A stretch of DNA of 64,000 nt from the NCBI GenBank assembly GCA_035762175.1, contig DASTPP010000344.1, positions 1 to 64,000 on the forward strand, read 5' to 3'. Shown piece after piece: positions 39,281-47,425 of the stretch. How positions within the stretch are numbered: position 1 is the first letter of the stretch; each line of letters opens with the position of its first letter. The DNA comes from DASTPP01 sp035762175 (GTDB lineage: Bacteria; Myxococcota_A; Polyangia; Polyangiales; Polyangiaceae). The translations under genes were made by a program, and so were the position numbers. The notes under the pieces are model-generated. The model saw only the letters and a program-made list of their open reading frames with translations. It had not been told where the DNA came from and did no database searches.

Positions 39281-39414
39281 GCCCTCGGCTCGACGGGGAG
39301 CGCGCTTCGTGCGCGTCGGGGCGCCGTGGCGCCGCCTCGCCCGAGGGCTGATCGGATCGTCAGGCGTTGTGCCACCGTGGCTCAACGCCCGACGCTCGGG
39401 CTTCGCTCTACGCC

Positions 39415-40701
39415 CTACGCCGGGGGGGCGATGCCGTCGGGGCCGCCGAGCCAGAGCGAGGCGCCGTGGCGGGCGTCCCGGTACTTCTCGAGCACGGCGC
39501 GCACCTGGTCGAGCGGCAGGGCGGGCGAGAAGTTGCCGTTGGCCCCTTCCATGTCTTGGGCCATGCAGAGCGCGTTCAAGATCGCCTCTTCGGTGGCCTC
39601 GATGGCGGCGACGTAGAGGGGGTCGATGCGTTCGTCGAGCAGGAACTTCATGCGCACCTCGCGGGCGCGCGAGGTGCGCGGCACGACGTTGCCCGTCGAG
39701 AACGCCAGGATGATCTCGCCCGAGCCGTGGGCCGCGTACGAGCCCACCCGCCCGATGCCGAGGGCCACGCGCTTGGCGAGCCGGCGCAACTGCTCGTTGA
39801 GCAGGGGCGCGTCGGTCGCGACCACGGCGATGATGCTGCCGTAGGTGCGCTTGCGCCGGCGCGTGCCCTCGTAGCGCGGGGCCAAGAGCTCGCCCACGGG
39901 CACGCCGCCCATGCGCAGGTCGGGCAGCTTGCCGAAGTTGCTCATCACCAGCACCCCGAGGGTGTAGCCCCCGTCGCCGCGCGGCAGCTTGCGCGACGAC
40001 GTGCCGATGCCCGCCTTGAAGTCGCAGGTGATCATGCCCGTGCCGCCGCCGACGTTGCCCTCGGCGACCGGGCCGGGCTTCGCCCCGCGGATGGCCTCGA
40101 GCACGTGCCGCTCGCGCACGTGGTGGCCGGCGATGTCGTTGAGCCACGAGTCGTCGCACTCGCCCACCAGCGGGATGACCACGTCGTGCTCGGAGCCGAT
40201 GCCGGGGTGCTTGCTCACCATGTAGCGCACGGCGGCCTCGGAGCAGGTGCCGACCGAGAGCGTGTTGGTGAGCAAGATGGGCGTCTCGATGAGCCCCCAC
40301 TCGTCGACCTGGGTGAGCCCGGCGACCTCGCCGGCGCCGTTGAGCACGAACGCCCCGCCGACGACCCGCTCGAGGAACACGCGGTCGCCCCGGGGCAAGA
40401 TCGCCGTCACGCCCGTGCGCACCGGCCCCCTGCCGACCTGCCGCCGGCCCGACCCCTCGATGATCGTGGCGTGCCCGACCCGCACCCCCTCGACGTCGGT
40501 GATGGCGTTGTACTTGCCGGTTCGGTAGCGCCCGAGCGAGACGCCGAGCTCGCGGGCGCGCACGCGCGGGCCGGGGCCCGAGGTCGGCGCCCGCCCCCCG
40601 GGCGTGCTCTTGGCCGGCTTGATGGGCAACGGCGCCTCCGGGGGCATGGAGGCCCGGCCGGGGGCTCGTACGGGGGGGCGTTCGGGGGCGTCGCGTCGCA
40701 T
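39415..40701 (-). CDS. P1-family (DmpA-like) self-processing peptidase
   Basis: A 428-residue N-terminal-nucleophile hydrolase. After a Pro-rich leader of about 50 residues come the family motifs NAITDVEGVRVGH, ETPILLTNTLSVG, VGECDDSWLND, GNVGGGTGMI and TLGVLVMSNFG. The predicted autocleavage site is Gly-Ser in TYGSIIAVVATDAPL (Ser about 289), so the mature alpha and beta chains would be about 288 and 140 residues, close to DmpA proportions. Such enzymes release N-terminal residues, including D-Ala or beta-amino acids, from short peptides. The start lies 1 base after the stop of the ATP-grasp ligase gene, so a D-amino-acid peptide pathway is an attractive but unproven link. Confidence 0.93.
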   Translation of the reverse strand: MRRDAPERPPVRAPGRASMPPEAPLPIKPAKSTPGGRAPTSGPGPRVRARELGVSLGRYRTGKYNAITDVEGVRVGHATIIEGSGRRQVGRGPVRTGVTAILPRGDRVFLERVVGGAFVLNGAGEVAGLTQVDEWGLIETPILLTNTLSVGTCSEAAVRYMVSKHPGIGSEHDVVIPLVGECDDSWLNDIAGHHVRERHVLEAIRGAKPGPVAEGNVGGGTGMITCDFKAGIGTSSRKLPRGDGGYTLGVLVMSNFGKLPDLRMGGVPVGELLAPRYEGTRRRKRTYGSIIAVVATDAPLLNEQLRRLAKRVALGIGRVGSYAAHGSGEIILAFSTGNVVPRTSRAREVRMKFLLDERIDPLYVAAIEATEEAILNALCMAQDMEGANGNFSPALPLDQVRAVLEKYRDARHGASLWLGGPDGIAPPA

Positions 40702-40702
40702 G

Positions 40703-41803
40703 TCACCGGGCGGCGGCCCGGCCCGCGGCCCGTTGGCGGAACCTCCGGACGGCCGGCGCCAGGATTTCGCCGATCAAGGCCCGGTAGTCCATCCCCGCGC
40801 TCTTGGCAATCAGGCACAGGTCTGACCAGTCGGGAGTCAGGCCCGGCAGCGGGTTGCACTCGATGAAGTTGACCCGCCCGCGCGCGTCGAGCCGCACGTC
40901 GATGCGCGCGACGTCGCGACAGCCGAGCGCGGCGAAGCTCGCCCGCGCCACCCGCTCGAGCTCCCGCCGCAAGAAGGGGTCGACCGCCGCGGGCGCCTCG
41001 TAGCGCACCTCGCGGCTCGCCGCCTGCTTGTGCTCGAACGAGTAGACCTTGTGCCGGCCCGCGGGCACGTCGAACACGATCTCCATCGGCGGCAAGAACT
41101 TCGGCCGGCGCTCGCCCAGCAGCGCCACGGTGAACTCGCGCCCGGGCAGGTACTCTTCGACCAGCGCCGGCTGGCGGTACTTGCCGGCGATGGCCCGGGC
41201 CAGCTCGCGCAGCCGCGCCTCGCCGTCGGCCACGCTGGTGCCCAGCACCCCCTTCGAGCTGCCCTCGGCGACCGGCTTCACGATGAGCGGAAAGCTCAGC
41301 CCCTTGGGCAGCCGCTCGTTGCCGGTGCGCATCAAGAAGAACTGCGGCGTCGGCACCCCGGCCTGCCGCACGAGCTGCTTCGCGAGCCCCTTGTCGAGCG
41401 TCAGCGACAAGGCCGTCGGGTCGCTGCCGGTGTACTCGATGTCGAGCAGCTCGAGCAGCGCGGGCACCTGCGCCTCGCGGTTCCGACCGCGGATGCCCTC
41501 GGCGATGTTGAAGACCACGTCGACCCCGGCCGAGGCGAGCGCCGTCGGCAGATCGGGGGTGGCCTCGAGCTCGACGACCTCGTGGCCCAGAGAGGCGATC
41601 GCGCCGGCGATCGCCGCGACGGTCTCGGGCGCGTCGAACTCGGCCTCGCGGTCTTCGCCCGTCTCCTTCGGGCAGACCCGCTTGACGTTGAACGTCAGCC
41701 CCACCCGTAGCGAAGGGCCCCGGCGGGGCGGCTTGACGGCGCGGGGCGGCGGGGCGGCGAGGCGGGACGGGGCGGCCTCGCGAGGATGTTCCGGCTTCAT
41801 CAT
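40703..41803 (-). CDS. D-alanine-D-alanine ligase-like ATP-grasp enzyme
   Basis: A 366-residue protein. After a basic leader (about 1-32) an N-terminal domain (VGLTFNVKR, VVFNIAEG) is followed by the ATP-grasp core. That core has TGSDPTALSLTLDKGLAKQL, FPLIVKPVAEGSSKGV, ALVEEYLPGREFTVALLG, ARIDVRLDARGRVNFIECNP and LPGLTP. The motifs fit the Ddl superfamily, which ligates amino acids with ATP, but the N-terminal region is unlike canonical Ddl, so a dipeptide or amino-acid ligase of other specificity is equally likely. It is first in a two-gene operon with the P1 peptidase. ATG 41803 or the adjacent ATG 41800 may start. Confidence 0.88.
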   Translation of the reverse strand: MMKPEHPREAAPSRLAAPPPRAVKPPRRGPSLRVGLTFNVKRVCPKETGEDREAEFDAPETVAAIAGAIASLGHEVVELEATPDLPTALASAGVDVVFNIAEGIRGRNREAQVPALLELLDIEYTGSDPTALSLTLDKGLAKQLVRQAGVPTPQFFLMRTGNERLPKGLSFPLIVKPVAEGSSKGVLGTSVADGEARLRELARAIAGKYRQPALVEEYLPGREFTVALLGERRPKFLPPMEIVFDVPAGRHKVYSFEHKQAASREVRYEAPAAVDPFLRRELERVARASFAALGCRDVARIDVRLDARGRVNFIECNPLPGLTPDWSDLCLIAKSAGMDYRALIGEILAPAVRRFRQRAAGRAAAR

Positions 41804-42337
41804 GGGTTGCGCTCGCAGAGGGGCGCACGCTCTGCGCTAAACCTTGGGCAGCTACGCCAAGTGCCGCCGACCCCGCTCAAGCGAGCGGGCTCACCTTCTC
41901 ATAAGCTCATAAAGTCACGAGGCGAGGGGCGGAACGAAAACCACACCACCCCCCTGAGACTGGCCGATTCTAGCACGCGACGGCAAGAGCCCAGAATCGC
42001 GCACGACGCGCGCCCTCAAACGAGGCCTCGCCGCCCGTCGACCGACCTGCCCCGCAGCCCACGAACGAAACATTTTAGCCCCCCATGAAGCCCCGCTCGA
42101 TGGGGTGCTGCCCGAGGACGCGTCCCGCGTGCCCAAGGGGCCGGCCGCCGAGAACCTCGCGACCGTTCGTCGCGTCGCCCTGCCCCTGGGGCGCGACACG
42201 ACGACGAAGCTGAGCCTGCGCAAGCGCACGCAGCGGTCGGCGCGCGACGACGAGTACGGACAGCACTTGCTAACCCCTGGAACTTCTTGATGTTCTCATG
42301 CGCTCGCCCTGCGCGAGGGGGCGGGCACCGAGACCGA
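41804..42337. other. Intergenic stretch upstream of ligase/peptidase operon
   Basis: No gene is supported. It includes a somewhat AT-richer stretch (41885-41965) with repeated CTCATAA, which probably holds the promoter of the minus-strand operon, and a CCGCTC/GAGCGG hairpin near 41873-41890. I cannot place -35/-10 boxes with confidence. Confidence 0.4.
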
Positions 42338-42507
42338 GCTCGGCCCGACCCCCTCCGGAGGGGGGGGTACCGAAACCAAGCTCGGTCGGACCCCCTCGGG
42401 AGGGGGTGGGGGGTGAAACCAAGTTCGGCCCGACCCCCTCCGGAGGGGGGGGGTACCGAAACCAAGCTCGGTCGGACCCCCTCCGGAGGGGGGGCTCGAG
42501 GGAACGA
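42338..42507. repeat. 43-bp tandem repeats each carrying a palindrome
   Basis: Four units start at about 42338, 42381, 42424 and 42467, with consensus CTCGGTCGGACCCCCTCCGG followed by AGGGGGGGTACCGAAACCAAG. Each contains CCCCCTCCGGAGGGGG or a variant, so the array would form four successive hairpins on either strand. A GTCGA-T7-TCGAC hairpin (42569-42585) follows. No reading frame is maintained. The array lies upstream of the gene at 42763. Confidence 0.85.
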
Positions 42508-42678
42508 ACCTCGCGCTGCCCCTCCGTCGAAGCGAGAGAGTAGCCAGGTTCGGCCCTCGCGCGAGGGCGTCGATTTTTTTTCGACGACCCACGCAACTGG
42601 GCCCCCCCCTGGCCGAGGGGATGAACAAGAGGCCCGCGGTGCCTGCCGGCGCACCGGGGGCCCTCGAAGCGCGCCACC

Positions 42679-42742
42679 CCAGTCACCCGTCACCCAGTCA
42701 CCCAGTCACCCAGTCACCCAGTCAGCCGTCACCCGTCACCCA
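42679..42742. repeat. 7-8-bp microsatellite (AGTCACCC)n
   Basis: Eight or nine units of AGTCACCC or GTCACCC lie in tandem just before the ribosome site (GGAGAGG) of the gene at 42763. Copy number change could alter promoter or leader spacing, which is typical of phase-variable loci but not shown here. Confidence 0.85.
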
Positions 42743-42762
42743 ATCTACCCGGAGAGGTTCCT

Positions 42763-43578
42763 ATGATCCGTTCGTTTTCTCCCATCGATCTCGTCACCGT
42801 CCCCCGTACTTCGGCCGCTTCGGCCCTGGCGCTCGGCACCGCCCTCCTGGCCGCCGCGCGCAAAAAAGATTCGTTGCCCCAGGTGTTCGCGGCGCCGCTC
42901 GAGCAGCTCACCAAAGAACATGGCGAGCTGCGCACCTCGCGGCAGTACCAGCGCGAGGGGCGGGCCCTCGACGCGGCCGCGGCCACCGCGGCCGACCAGC
43001 AGCTCGACTCGACCTGGTCGGGCTTTCACGGCTTTCTGACGGGCTGGACGAAGCTGCCCAGCACGCCCGAAGGCGTCGCGAAGGGGCGGATGGCGCGCGA
43101 GGTGATCGAGCTGGTGTTTCCCGAGGGGCTGCGCTTTCTAAACCTGCCCTACCGCGAGCAGTGGGGCGAGTCGCAGACCCGGCTCGATCGGCTGGGCGAG
43201 CCGGCCATCGCCGAGCGCGTGAGCGCGCTCGGGGGCGAGCCCTTCGTGCGGGCCATCGAGGCGGCGCACGCCGAGTACGGCGCGGCGCTGCACGTGACCG
43301 AGCCGGAGGCCAACCCGACGCCCCAGGTCAAGGTGCGCGAGCCGCTCGATAATTTCTGGGAGGCCGTGCGCAGCTACGCCCTGCGCGTCTCGAACTACCT
43401 CGACGAGAACAAGCACGACCCCGAGGCGCAGAAGCTCGGCTACGCCCTGCTCAAGCCGCTCGCCACCTGGAAGAGCGCCGGGGTCGGGCGCAAGGCGCAG
43501 GCGCCCGAGGCCCCTTCGGAGGACGAAGGGCCGGGCGGCGAGCCGGGCGACGAGACCGACGATCTCGACGACGTGTGA
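42763..43578 (+). CDS. Hypothetical protein
   Basis: A 271-residue protein I do not recognise. It starts MIRSFSPIDLVTVPRTSAAS after a good GGAGAGG site. The body is helical with Trp-containing segments (LDSTWSGFHGFLTGWTKLPS, NFWEAVRSYALRVSNYLDEN), spaced like a repeat-bundle protein. The last 35 residues are acidic and disordered (ending DETDDLDDV). There is no signal peptide or membrane helix. The unusual leader with two repeat arrays suggests variable or structured regulation. Its 3' end overlaps the minus-strand cysteine-rich lipoprotein frame by 128 bases. Confidence 0.75.
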   Translation: MIRSFSPIDLVTVPRTSAASALALGTALLAAARKKDSLPQVFAAPLEQLTKEHGELRTSRQYQREGRALDAAAATAADQQLDSTWSGFHGFLTGWTKLPSTPEGVAKGRMAREVIELVFPEGLRFLNLPYREQWGESQTRLDRLGEPAIAERVSALGGEPFVRAIEAAHAEYGAALHVTEPEANPTPQVKVREPLDNFWEAVRSYALRVSNYLDENKHDPEAQKLGYALLKPLATWKSAGVGRKAQAPEAPSEDEGPGGEPGDETDDLDDV

Positions 43579-44227
43579 GCGCCGGCCGGGCGGGGGCGAA
43601 CGCCCCGCCCGGCCGCGCCACGGCGGGCGGGGCCGCTTCGACCCCCGCGGCCCGGCGCCCGCCCGCGAGCGCCCCCCGCGGCCCGGCGCCCGCCCGCGAG
43701 CGGAGCGCTAACGGAAAGCAGCTCTCGAAGGCGTCGTGGCAGCAGACCCCGAACTGCCAGCAGTCGAGCGAGCAGAAGCAGCCCGACGTGGGCTGAGCGC
43801 CGCACGAGCCCTGGCAGCTACACGCCTCGAGCACGTCGGCGCAGCAGTTGCCTTGCTGGGCGCAGTCGGTCTTGCAACTACAGCCGCTCGGCGCCGTGCC
43901 GCCGCAACGGAAGCTGCCCGCGCAGCTATCGCCCGGCACACCCTCACAGATCTCGCCGTAGTCTTTGCAGCAGTTGCCGCTGACCGGGCACAAGATCGAG
44001 CAGCTACAGCCGGGCTCGCCCGGCTCTTTCGGGGGCTCGAGGCAGCGGCCCTGACAGCTCAGCTTGTTGATGCCCGCGCTCGGCTCGAGCCCGGGCGCGT
44101 CGTCGATGGCGCCGCTGACGCCCGCACGCTCACCCGTCTCGTCGGGCGAGGGCGCCGTCGTCGCGCAGCCGGACAAAGCGGCCGCCAGGCAGAGCAGAGA
44201 GAGAGTCGACGATTTTGTCATGTTCAT
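43451..44227 (-). CDS. Cysteine-rich lipoprotein with three somatomedin-B-like domains
   Basis: The signal peptide and lipobox (LAAALSGCATT) follow a good ribosome site (AGGAAGG). Three domains with the somatomedin-B cysteine spacing follow: SCQGRCLEPPKEPGEPGCSC with NCCKDYGEIC; SCAGSFRCGGTAPSGCSC with NCCADVLEAC; SCQGSCGAQPTSGCFC with VCCHDAFESC. Each should fold as a small disulfide knot at the cell surface. The protein probably ended near residue 170 (about 43720): beyond FESCFP the frame becomes Arg/Ala/Pro-rich and overlaps the convergent gene, while TAG lies one frame away. The 258-residue length is therefore doubtful. A related protein is encoded at 47426. Confidence 0.8.
   Translation of the reverse strand: MNMTKSSTLSLLCLAAALSGCATTAPSPDETGERAGVSGAIDDAPGLEPSAGINKLSCQGRCLEPPKEPGEPGCSCSILCPVSGNCCKDYGEICEGVPGDSCAGSFRCGGTAPSGCSCKTDCAQQGNCCADVLEACSCQGSCGAQPTSGCFCSLDCWQFGVCCHDAFESCFPLALRSRAGAGPRGALAGGRRAAGVEAAPPAVARPGGAFAPARPALTRRRDRRSRRPARRPALRPPKGPRAPAPCARPRRSSRWRAA
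43584..43614 (+). terminator. GC-rich hairpin after gene 42763-43578
   Basis: GGCCGGGCGGGGGCG (43584-43598) pairs with CGCCCCGCCCGGCC (43601-43614) with one bulged G and an AA loop, 5 bases after the stop codon. No T run follows. A 28-base direct repeat (CCCGCGGCCCGGCGCCCGCC type) follows at about 43640-43705. Confidence 0.55.
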
Positions 44228-44666
44228 GAGCTTGTCCCTTCCTAAGTTTCAGACATCGTTGACCGATTCGAGTGCCTACGCGCGACGTGCCCGGCACAAC
44301 CGGTGACCGCAGAGCGAGCGGGGGTGGGGCACACGCCGCCCGGCCCTCGGCCCCCCGCAGGTGTCGAGAAAACGACAAGGTCGAACGGCGCCCGCGCGAC
44401 GGACGCGGGCGCCCGCGGGGCCGCGCCCGGGCACGGAGGGCCGACGCGGCGCGCCTTCACCGCAGCGGCCGGCCGCCCCGAACGTAGGATAGAACTCGAA
44501 CGAGTCTTCTTCCAAACGAAAATGATCGTCCGGGCCTGCCATACGGAGGTAGCGATCGGCCCGTGCCGTGTGTTCGCGGCATAGGCGCGCCGGCTCGACG
44601 CGAGCCGGGCGCCGTCGAAGCCGCGACGAGCGCCGCCATCTCAAATCGAAGGCGCGGGCGCTCGGG
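44228..44666. other. Intergenic stretch without a supported gene
   Basis: It lies between the start of the cysteine-rich lipoprotein gene and the 3' end of dprA, so it should contain the lipoprotein promoter. I see no RNA gene, repeat array or convincing reading frame. Confidence 0.4.
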
Positions 44667-45644
44667 TCAGGGTGCCTTGAAAGGCCCCCGCGCGAGCCAG
44701 CCCGCGAGCGCGTCGGGGCCCTCGAGCTCCGTCGCCCCTTCCGCGGCGAGCCTTCGGTTCGCCTCGCCGAGCGGGTCGCCCGGGCGCGTGCGCAGGACGA
44801 AGAGCGGCCGGCCGAGACGCCTCGCCCAGTGGGCGGTGTAGAGGGCGCCGCTCTTCGCGCCGCCGCGCACGACGATCGTGGCGCGGGCGAGGCCGGCGAC
44901 GAGGCGGTTTCGGGTGGGGAAGAAGCTCGCCCGCGGCTCGGTGCCCGGGAGCAGCTCGGACGCGAGGGCGCCGCACCCGAGGATGCGCGCGAAGAGGGCG
45001 TCGTGTCCGGGCGGGTAGACGATGTCGACGCCGCAGCCGAGCAGCGCCACCGTCAGGCCGTCCGCCTCGAGCGCGCCCTCGTGGGCCGCGGCGTCGATGC
45101 CGGCCGCGCCCCCGCTCACCACGCCGACGCCTGCGGCGGCGCACGCGCGGGCGAGGGCGCGCGCCTCGGCGAGGGCCCCGCCGTCGGCCTCGCGCGAGCC
45201 GACGATGGCGACGAGCGGGCCAGCGAGCACCTCGGGGCGGCCGCGCACGAAGAGCAGCGGCGGGGGCTCGCCGAGATCGCAGAGCGTCGCGGGGTAGCCC
45301 GGCGCCCCGGGGTACGTGACGTAGCCACCCGCGTCGAGAAAGGCCCGGGTGCGGGCGAGCCCCTCACCGAGCGTGGCCTTGGGGCGGGCGCCCTTCGGCT
45401 TGCTCACGCCACCGGCCACGCGCGCGTCGTTGGCGGCGCCCGCGCCGGCGGTCTCGCTCGCGCCACCCGCGGCGCCCGCGCCAGCGGCCTCGCCCGCAGC
45501 GCCCGCGCCGGCGGTCTCGCCCCCACCGGCCGCGGCGTCGAGCGCAGCGAGGGCGCGACGCGGGGTGAGGTGCAGGGCGAGCAGGCGCTTGAACGAAGCC
45601 GCGCCCACGCCCGGACGCCGGGAGAGCTCGAACGCGGCGAGCAC
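44667..45644 (-). CDS. dprA: DNA-processing protein DprA (Smf family)
   Basis: It loads RecA on incoming single-stranded DNA during transformation. An N-terminal helix-hairpin region (FELSRRPGVGAASFKRLLAL) is followed by an Ala/Gly-rich insertion (about 70 residues, TAGAGAAG-type repeats) and the Rossmann core. The core motifs are VAIVGSREADGG, GVVSGGAAGIDAAAHEGAL, LLGCGVDIVYPPGHDALF, SFFPTRNRLVAGLA and GGAKSGALYTAHWARRLGRP. No C-terminal DML1/winged helix is present. The start is uncertain: GTG at 45644 is the first canonical codon before the conserved region, but the frame is open upstream and a CTG at 45740 overlaps the preceding stop as CTGA. Confidence 0.9.
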   Translation of the reverse strand: MLAAFELSRRPGVGAASFKRLLALHLTPRRALAALDAAAGGGETAGAGAAGEAAGAGAAGGASETAGAGAANDARVAGGVSKPKGARPKATLGEGLARTRAFLDAGGYVTYPGAPGYPATLCDLGEPPPLLFVRGRPEVLAGPLVAIVGSREADGGALAEARALARACAAAGVGVVSGGAAGIDAAAHEGALEADGLTVALLGCGVDIVYPPGHDALFARILGCGALASELLPGTEPRASFFPTRNRLVAGLARATIVVRGGAKSGALYTAHWARRLGRPLFVLRTRPGDPLGEANRRLAAEGATELEGPDALAGWLARGPFKAP

Positions 45645-45736
45645 CTCGGCGGGGTCGGGATGCTCGAGCGCGAGGGTCGCCTCGCCCGGCGCAGCGCGTT
45701 TGGGCGTACCGAGCGCGCCGCCCGGGTCGGGCCGCT

Positions 45737-47155
45737 TCAGAGCCGCCCCTCGAGGAGCCAGCGGCGCTGCCACGAGAGCGCGACCCGGTCGCGGGCGGCG
45801 GTGCGGGCGGTCGTCGCGGCTGGGGGCGTCGCCGTCACGCCGAGCCACGACGCGAGCAGGCCCAGGGCGGCCGCCTGGTCTTCGGGGCGCAGGCTCTCGA
45901 TCTTCGCGCCGTGGTTGCCGCCGGGCGCGTCGAAGCGGCGCAGGTCGGGCGAGGGGCCGGGCTCGAAGGCGCCCGCCGTCCAGGGGTCGAGCTCGCCGTA
46001 GACGAAGAGAATGCGCGTCGCCTCGGTCGCGACCCAGGCCTTGATGTCGTTCATGGCGGCGGCGTCGAAGGCCTTGGGCTCGCCGAGCGGGGGGTAGTCG
46101 GCCACGCGGTAGGTGCCGGGGTATTCGAGCAGATCGCCGAGGCCGTCCTCGAGCGGGCCGTATTGCCCGAGCTGCGTCGCGGCCTGGTAATAGTAGGGCT
46201 CGTAGTAATCGAGATAGGCGTCGCTGAAGGCCCGCGCCACGTCGGCGAGCTCGGCGGCGATGGCGACGGGGTCGCCGTCCGGGTCGGGTAGCGAGCCGCA
46301 GTCTTCGGGGCCGCCGTACTGCCAGAAGGCGAAGCGGTACTCTTGCACCGCGTGCTCGTAGGCGATCGCGAAGCCGCCGAGGCCGGCGAAGGTGTACTCG
46401 TCGCCGGCGAGCAGCGACTCGAGCGCGGGCCCGATCTCGGCCCGCCGCGTGAGCGCGGCGCGCTGCAAGGCGACGATGCGCTCGCGGCAAGTCGCCTCGC
46501 CCACCCGCTCGAGAAAGGCCGGGTAGCGCGGGTCGTCGGTGCCGTAGCTCTGCGGCGCGACGTACGCGACCGTGGCGGCGACGTCGTCGGGGTAGAAGCG
46601 GCGGTGGTAGACGGCGGTCATGCCGCCCTTGCTGGCCCCGTCCGAGAACCAGGGGCCCTGGTAAATCGGCTTGAGCGCCGCGACCACGCGGTGAACATCG
46701 TCGGCCGCCTGCCGGATGGTGAGGTAGCGCCAAGGCGGCGCGAGCCCGGGCTGGGGCCTCGAGGCGTTGAAGAAGCGGTGCTCGACGCGCAAGAGGTTGG
46801 CGCCGAAGGCCCGGGTGAGCTCGGTCTCGCCGGGCTTGTCGGCGGCGTAGGCGTAGCCCTGGGTCGAGAGCTCGAGCGGCGCGCGCTCGTCGCGGTGGGC
46901 CAAGACCAGGCGCTGCTGGAAGACGCCCGCGGCCGGGTCGGCGTGGTCGACCGGCTGCTCGAGCGAGAGCACGAACCAGCGCTGCCCGGGCGCTTCGGAC
47001 GCGATCTCGGTGACCCGAAGGCCCTCGATCGCCGCGAGCCGCGCGGCGATCGAGGGCTCGCCCGGCCCCTCGTCGCCTCCGTCGCCGCAGCCCGCGAGGC
47101 CGGGGCCGAGGGCGAGAGCGAGGGCGAAGGGCGCGAGCAACGATCGGAACGCCAT
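45737..47155 (-). CDS. S28-family serine peptidase lipoprotein
   Basis: A 472-residue exported alpha/beta hydrolase. The signal peptide ends in lipobox GPGLAGCGDG. The catalytic Ser is in SDGASKGGM (GxSxG, about 174), with candidate Asp in YGELDPWTAGAF (about 388) and His in GGNHGAK (about 412). FVLSLEQPVDH and LRVEHRFFNASRP are typical of S28 prolyl-type tripeptidyl or aminopeptidases, which remove short peptides near proline. GGAGG lies 8 bases before the ATG, which fixes the start. The dprA frame follows with almost no spacing, so the two genes are probably co-transcribed, a chance pairing in function. Confidence 0.9.
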   Translation of the reverse strand: MAFRSLLAPFALALALGPGLAGCGDGGDEGPGEPSIAARLAAIEGLRVTEIASEAPGQRWFVLSLEQPVDHADPAAGVFQQRLVLAHRDERAPLELSTQGYAYAADKPGETELTRAFGANLLRVEHRFFNASRPQPGLAPPWRYLTIRQAADDVHRVVAALKPIYQGPWFSDGASKGGMTAVYHRRFYPDDVAATVAYVAPQSYGTDDPRYPAFLERVGEATCRERIVALQRAALTRRAEIGPALESLLAGDEYTFAGLGGFAIAYEHAVQEYRFAFWQYGGPEDCGSLPDPDGDPVAIAAELADVARAFSDAYLDYYEPYYYQAATQLGQYGPLEDGLGDLLEYPGTYRVADYPPLGEPKAFDAAAMNDIKAWVATEATRILFVYGELDPWTAGAFEPGPSPDLRRFDAPGGNHGAKIESLRPEDQAAALGLLASWLGVTATPPAATTARTAARDRVALSWQRRWLLEGRL

Positions 47156-47425
47156 GGGCCGAGCCTCCGTGGGCGCCCGCCGAGGGGGCCACCGTTCGAA
47201 CGATAGCAAACCGGGGCCGCCCTCGTGGGCGTGGGGTTTTCTTCGGCGCGCGGAGGGCTGCGCCACCTCGCCGGCGGACGACGGTGGCGACGCCGTCGCG
47301 ATTGGCACACCGGCGGCAAGGTCTGGCACAACCGCCGGCGGCCCGCGGAGGCTCGGCGCGCCGGCGAAGACGCGGCGGGGCGCCGCGCGAGGCGGGTGGC
47401 ACGGTCGTCGCTAAGGAGAGCGGCC

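Noticed and set aside
41915..42229. Short minus-strand frames that look like a small basic protein
   Set aside because: No ribosome site, no known motif and random-like Arg-rich composition.
42338..42507. Possible CRISPR array
   Set aside because: The whole 43-base unit repeats, with no unique spacer between conserved repeats.
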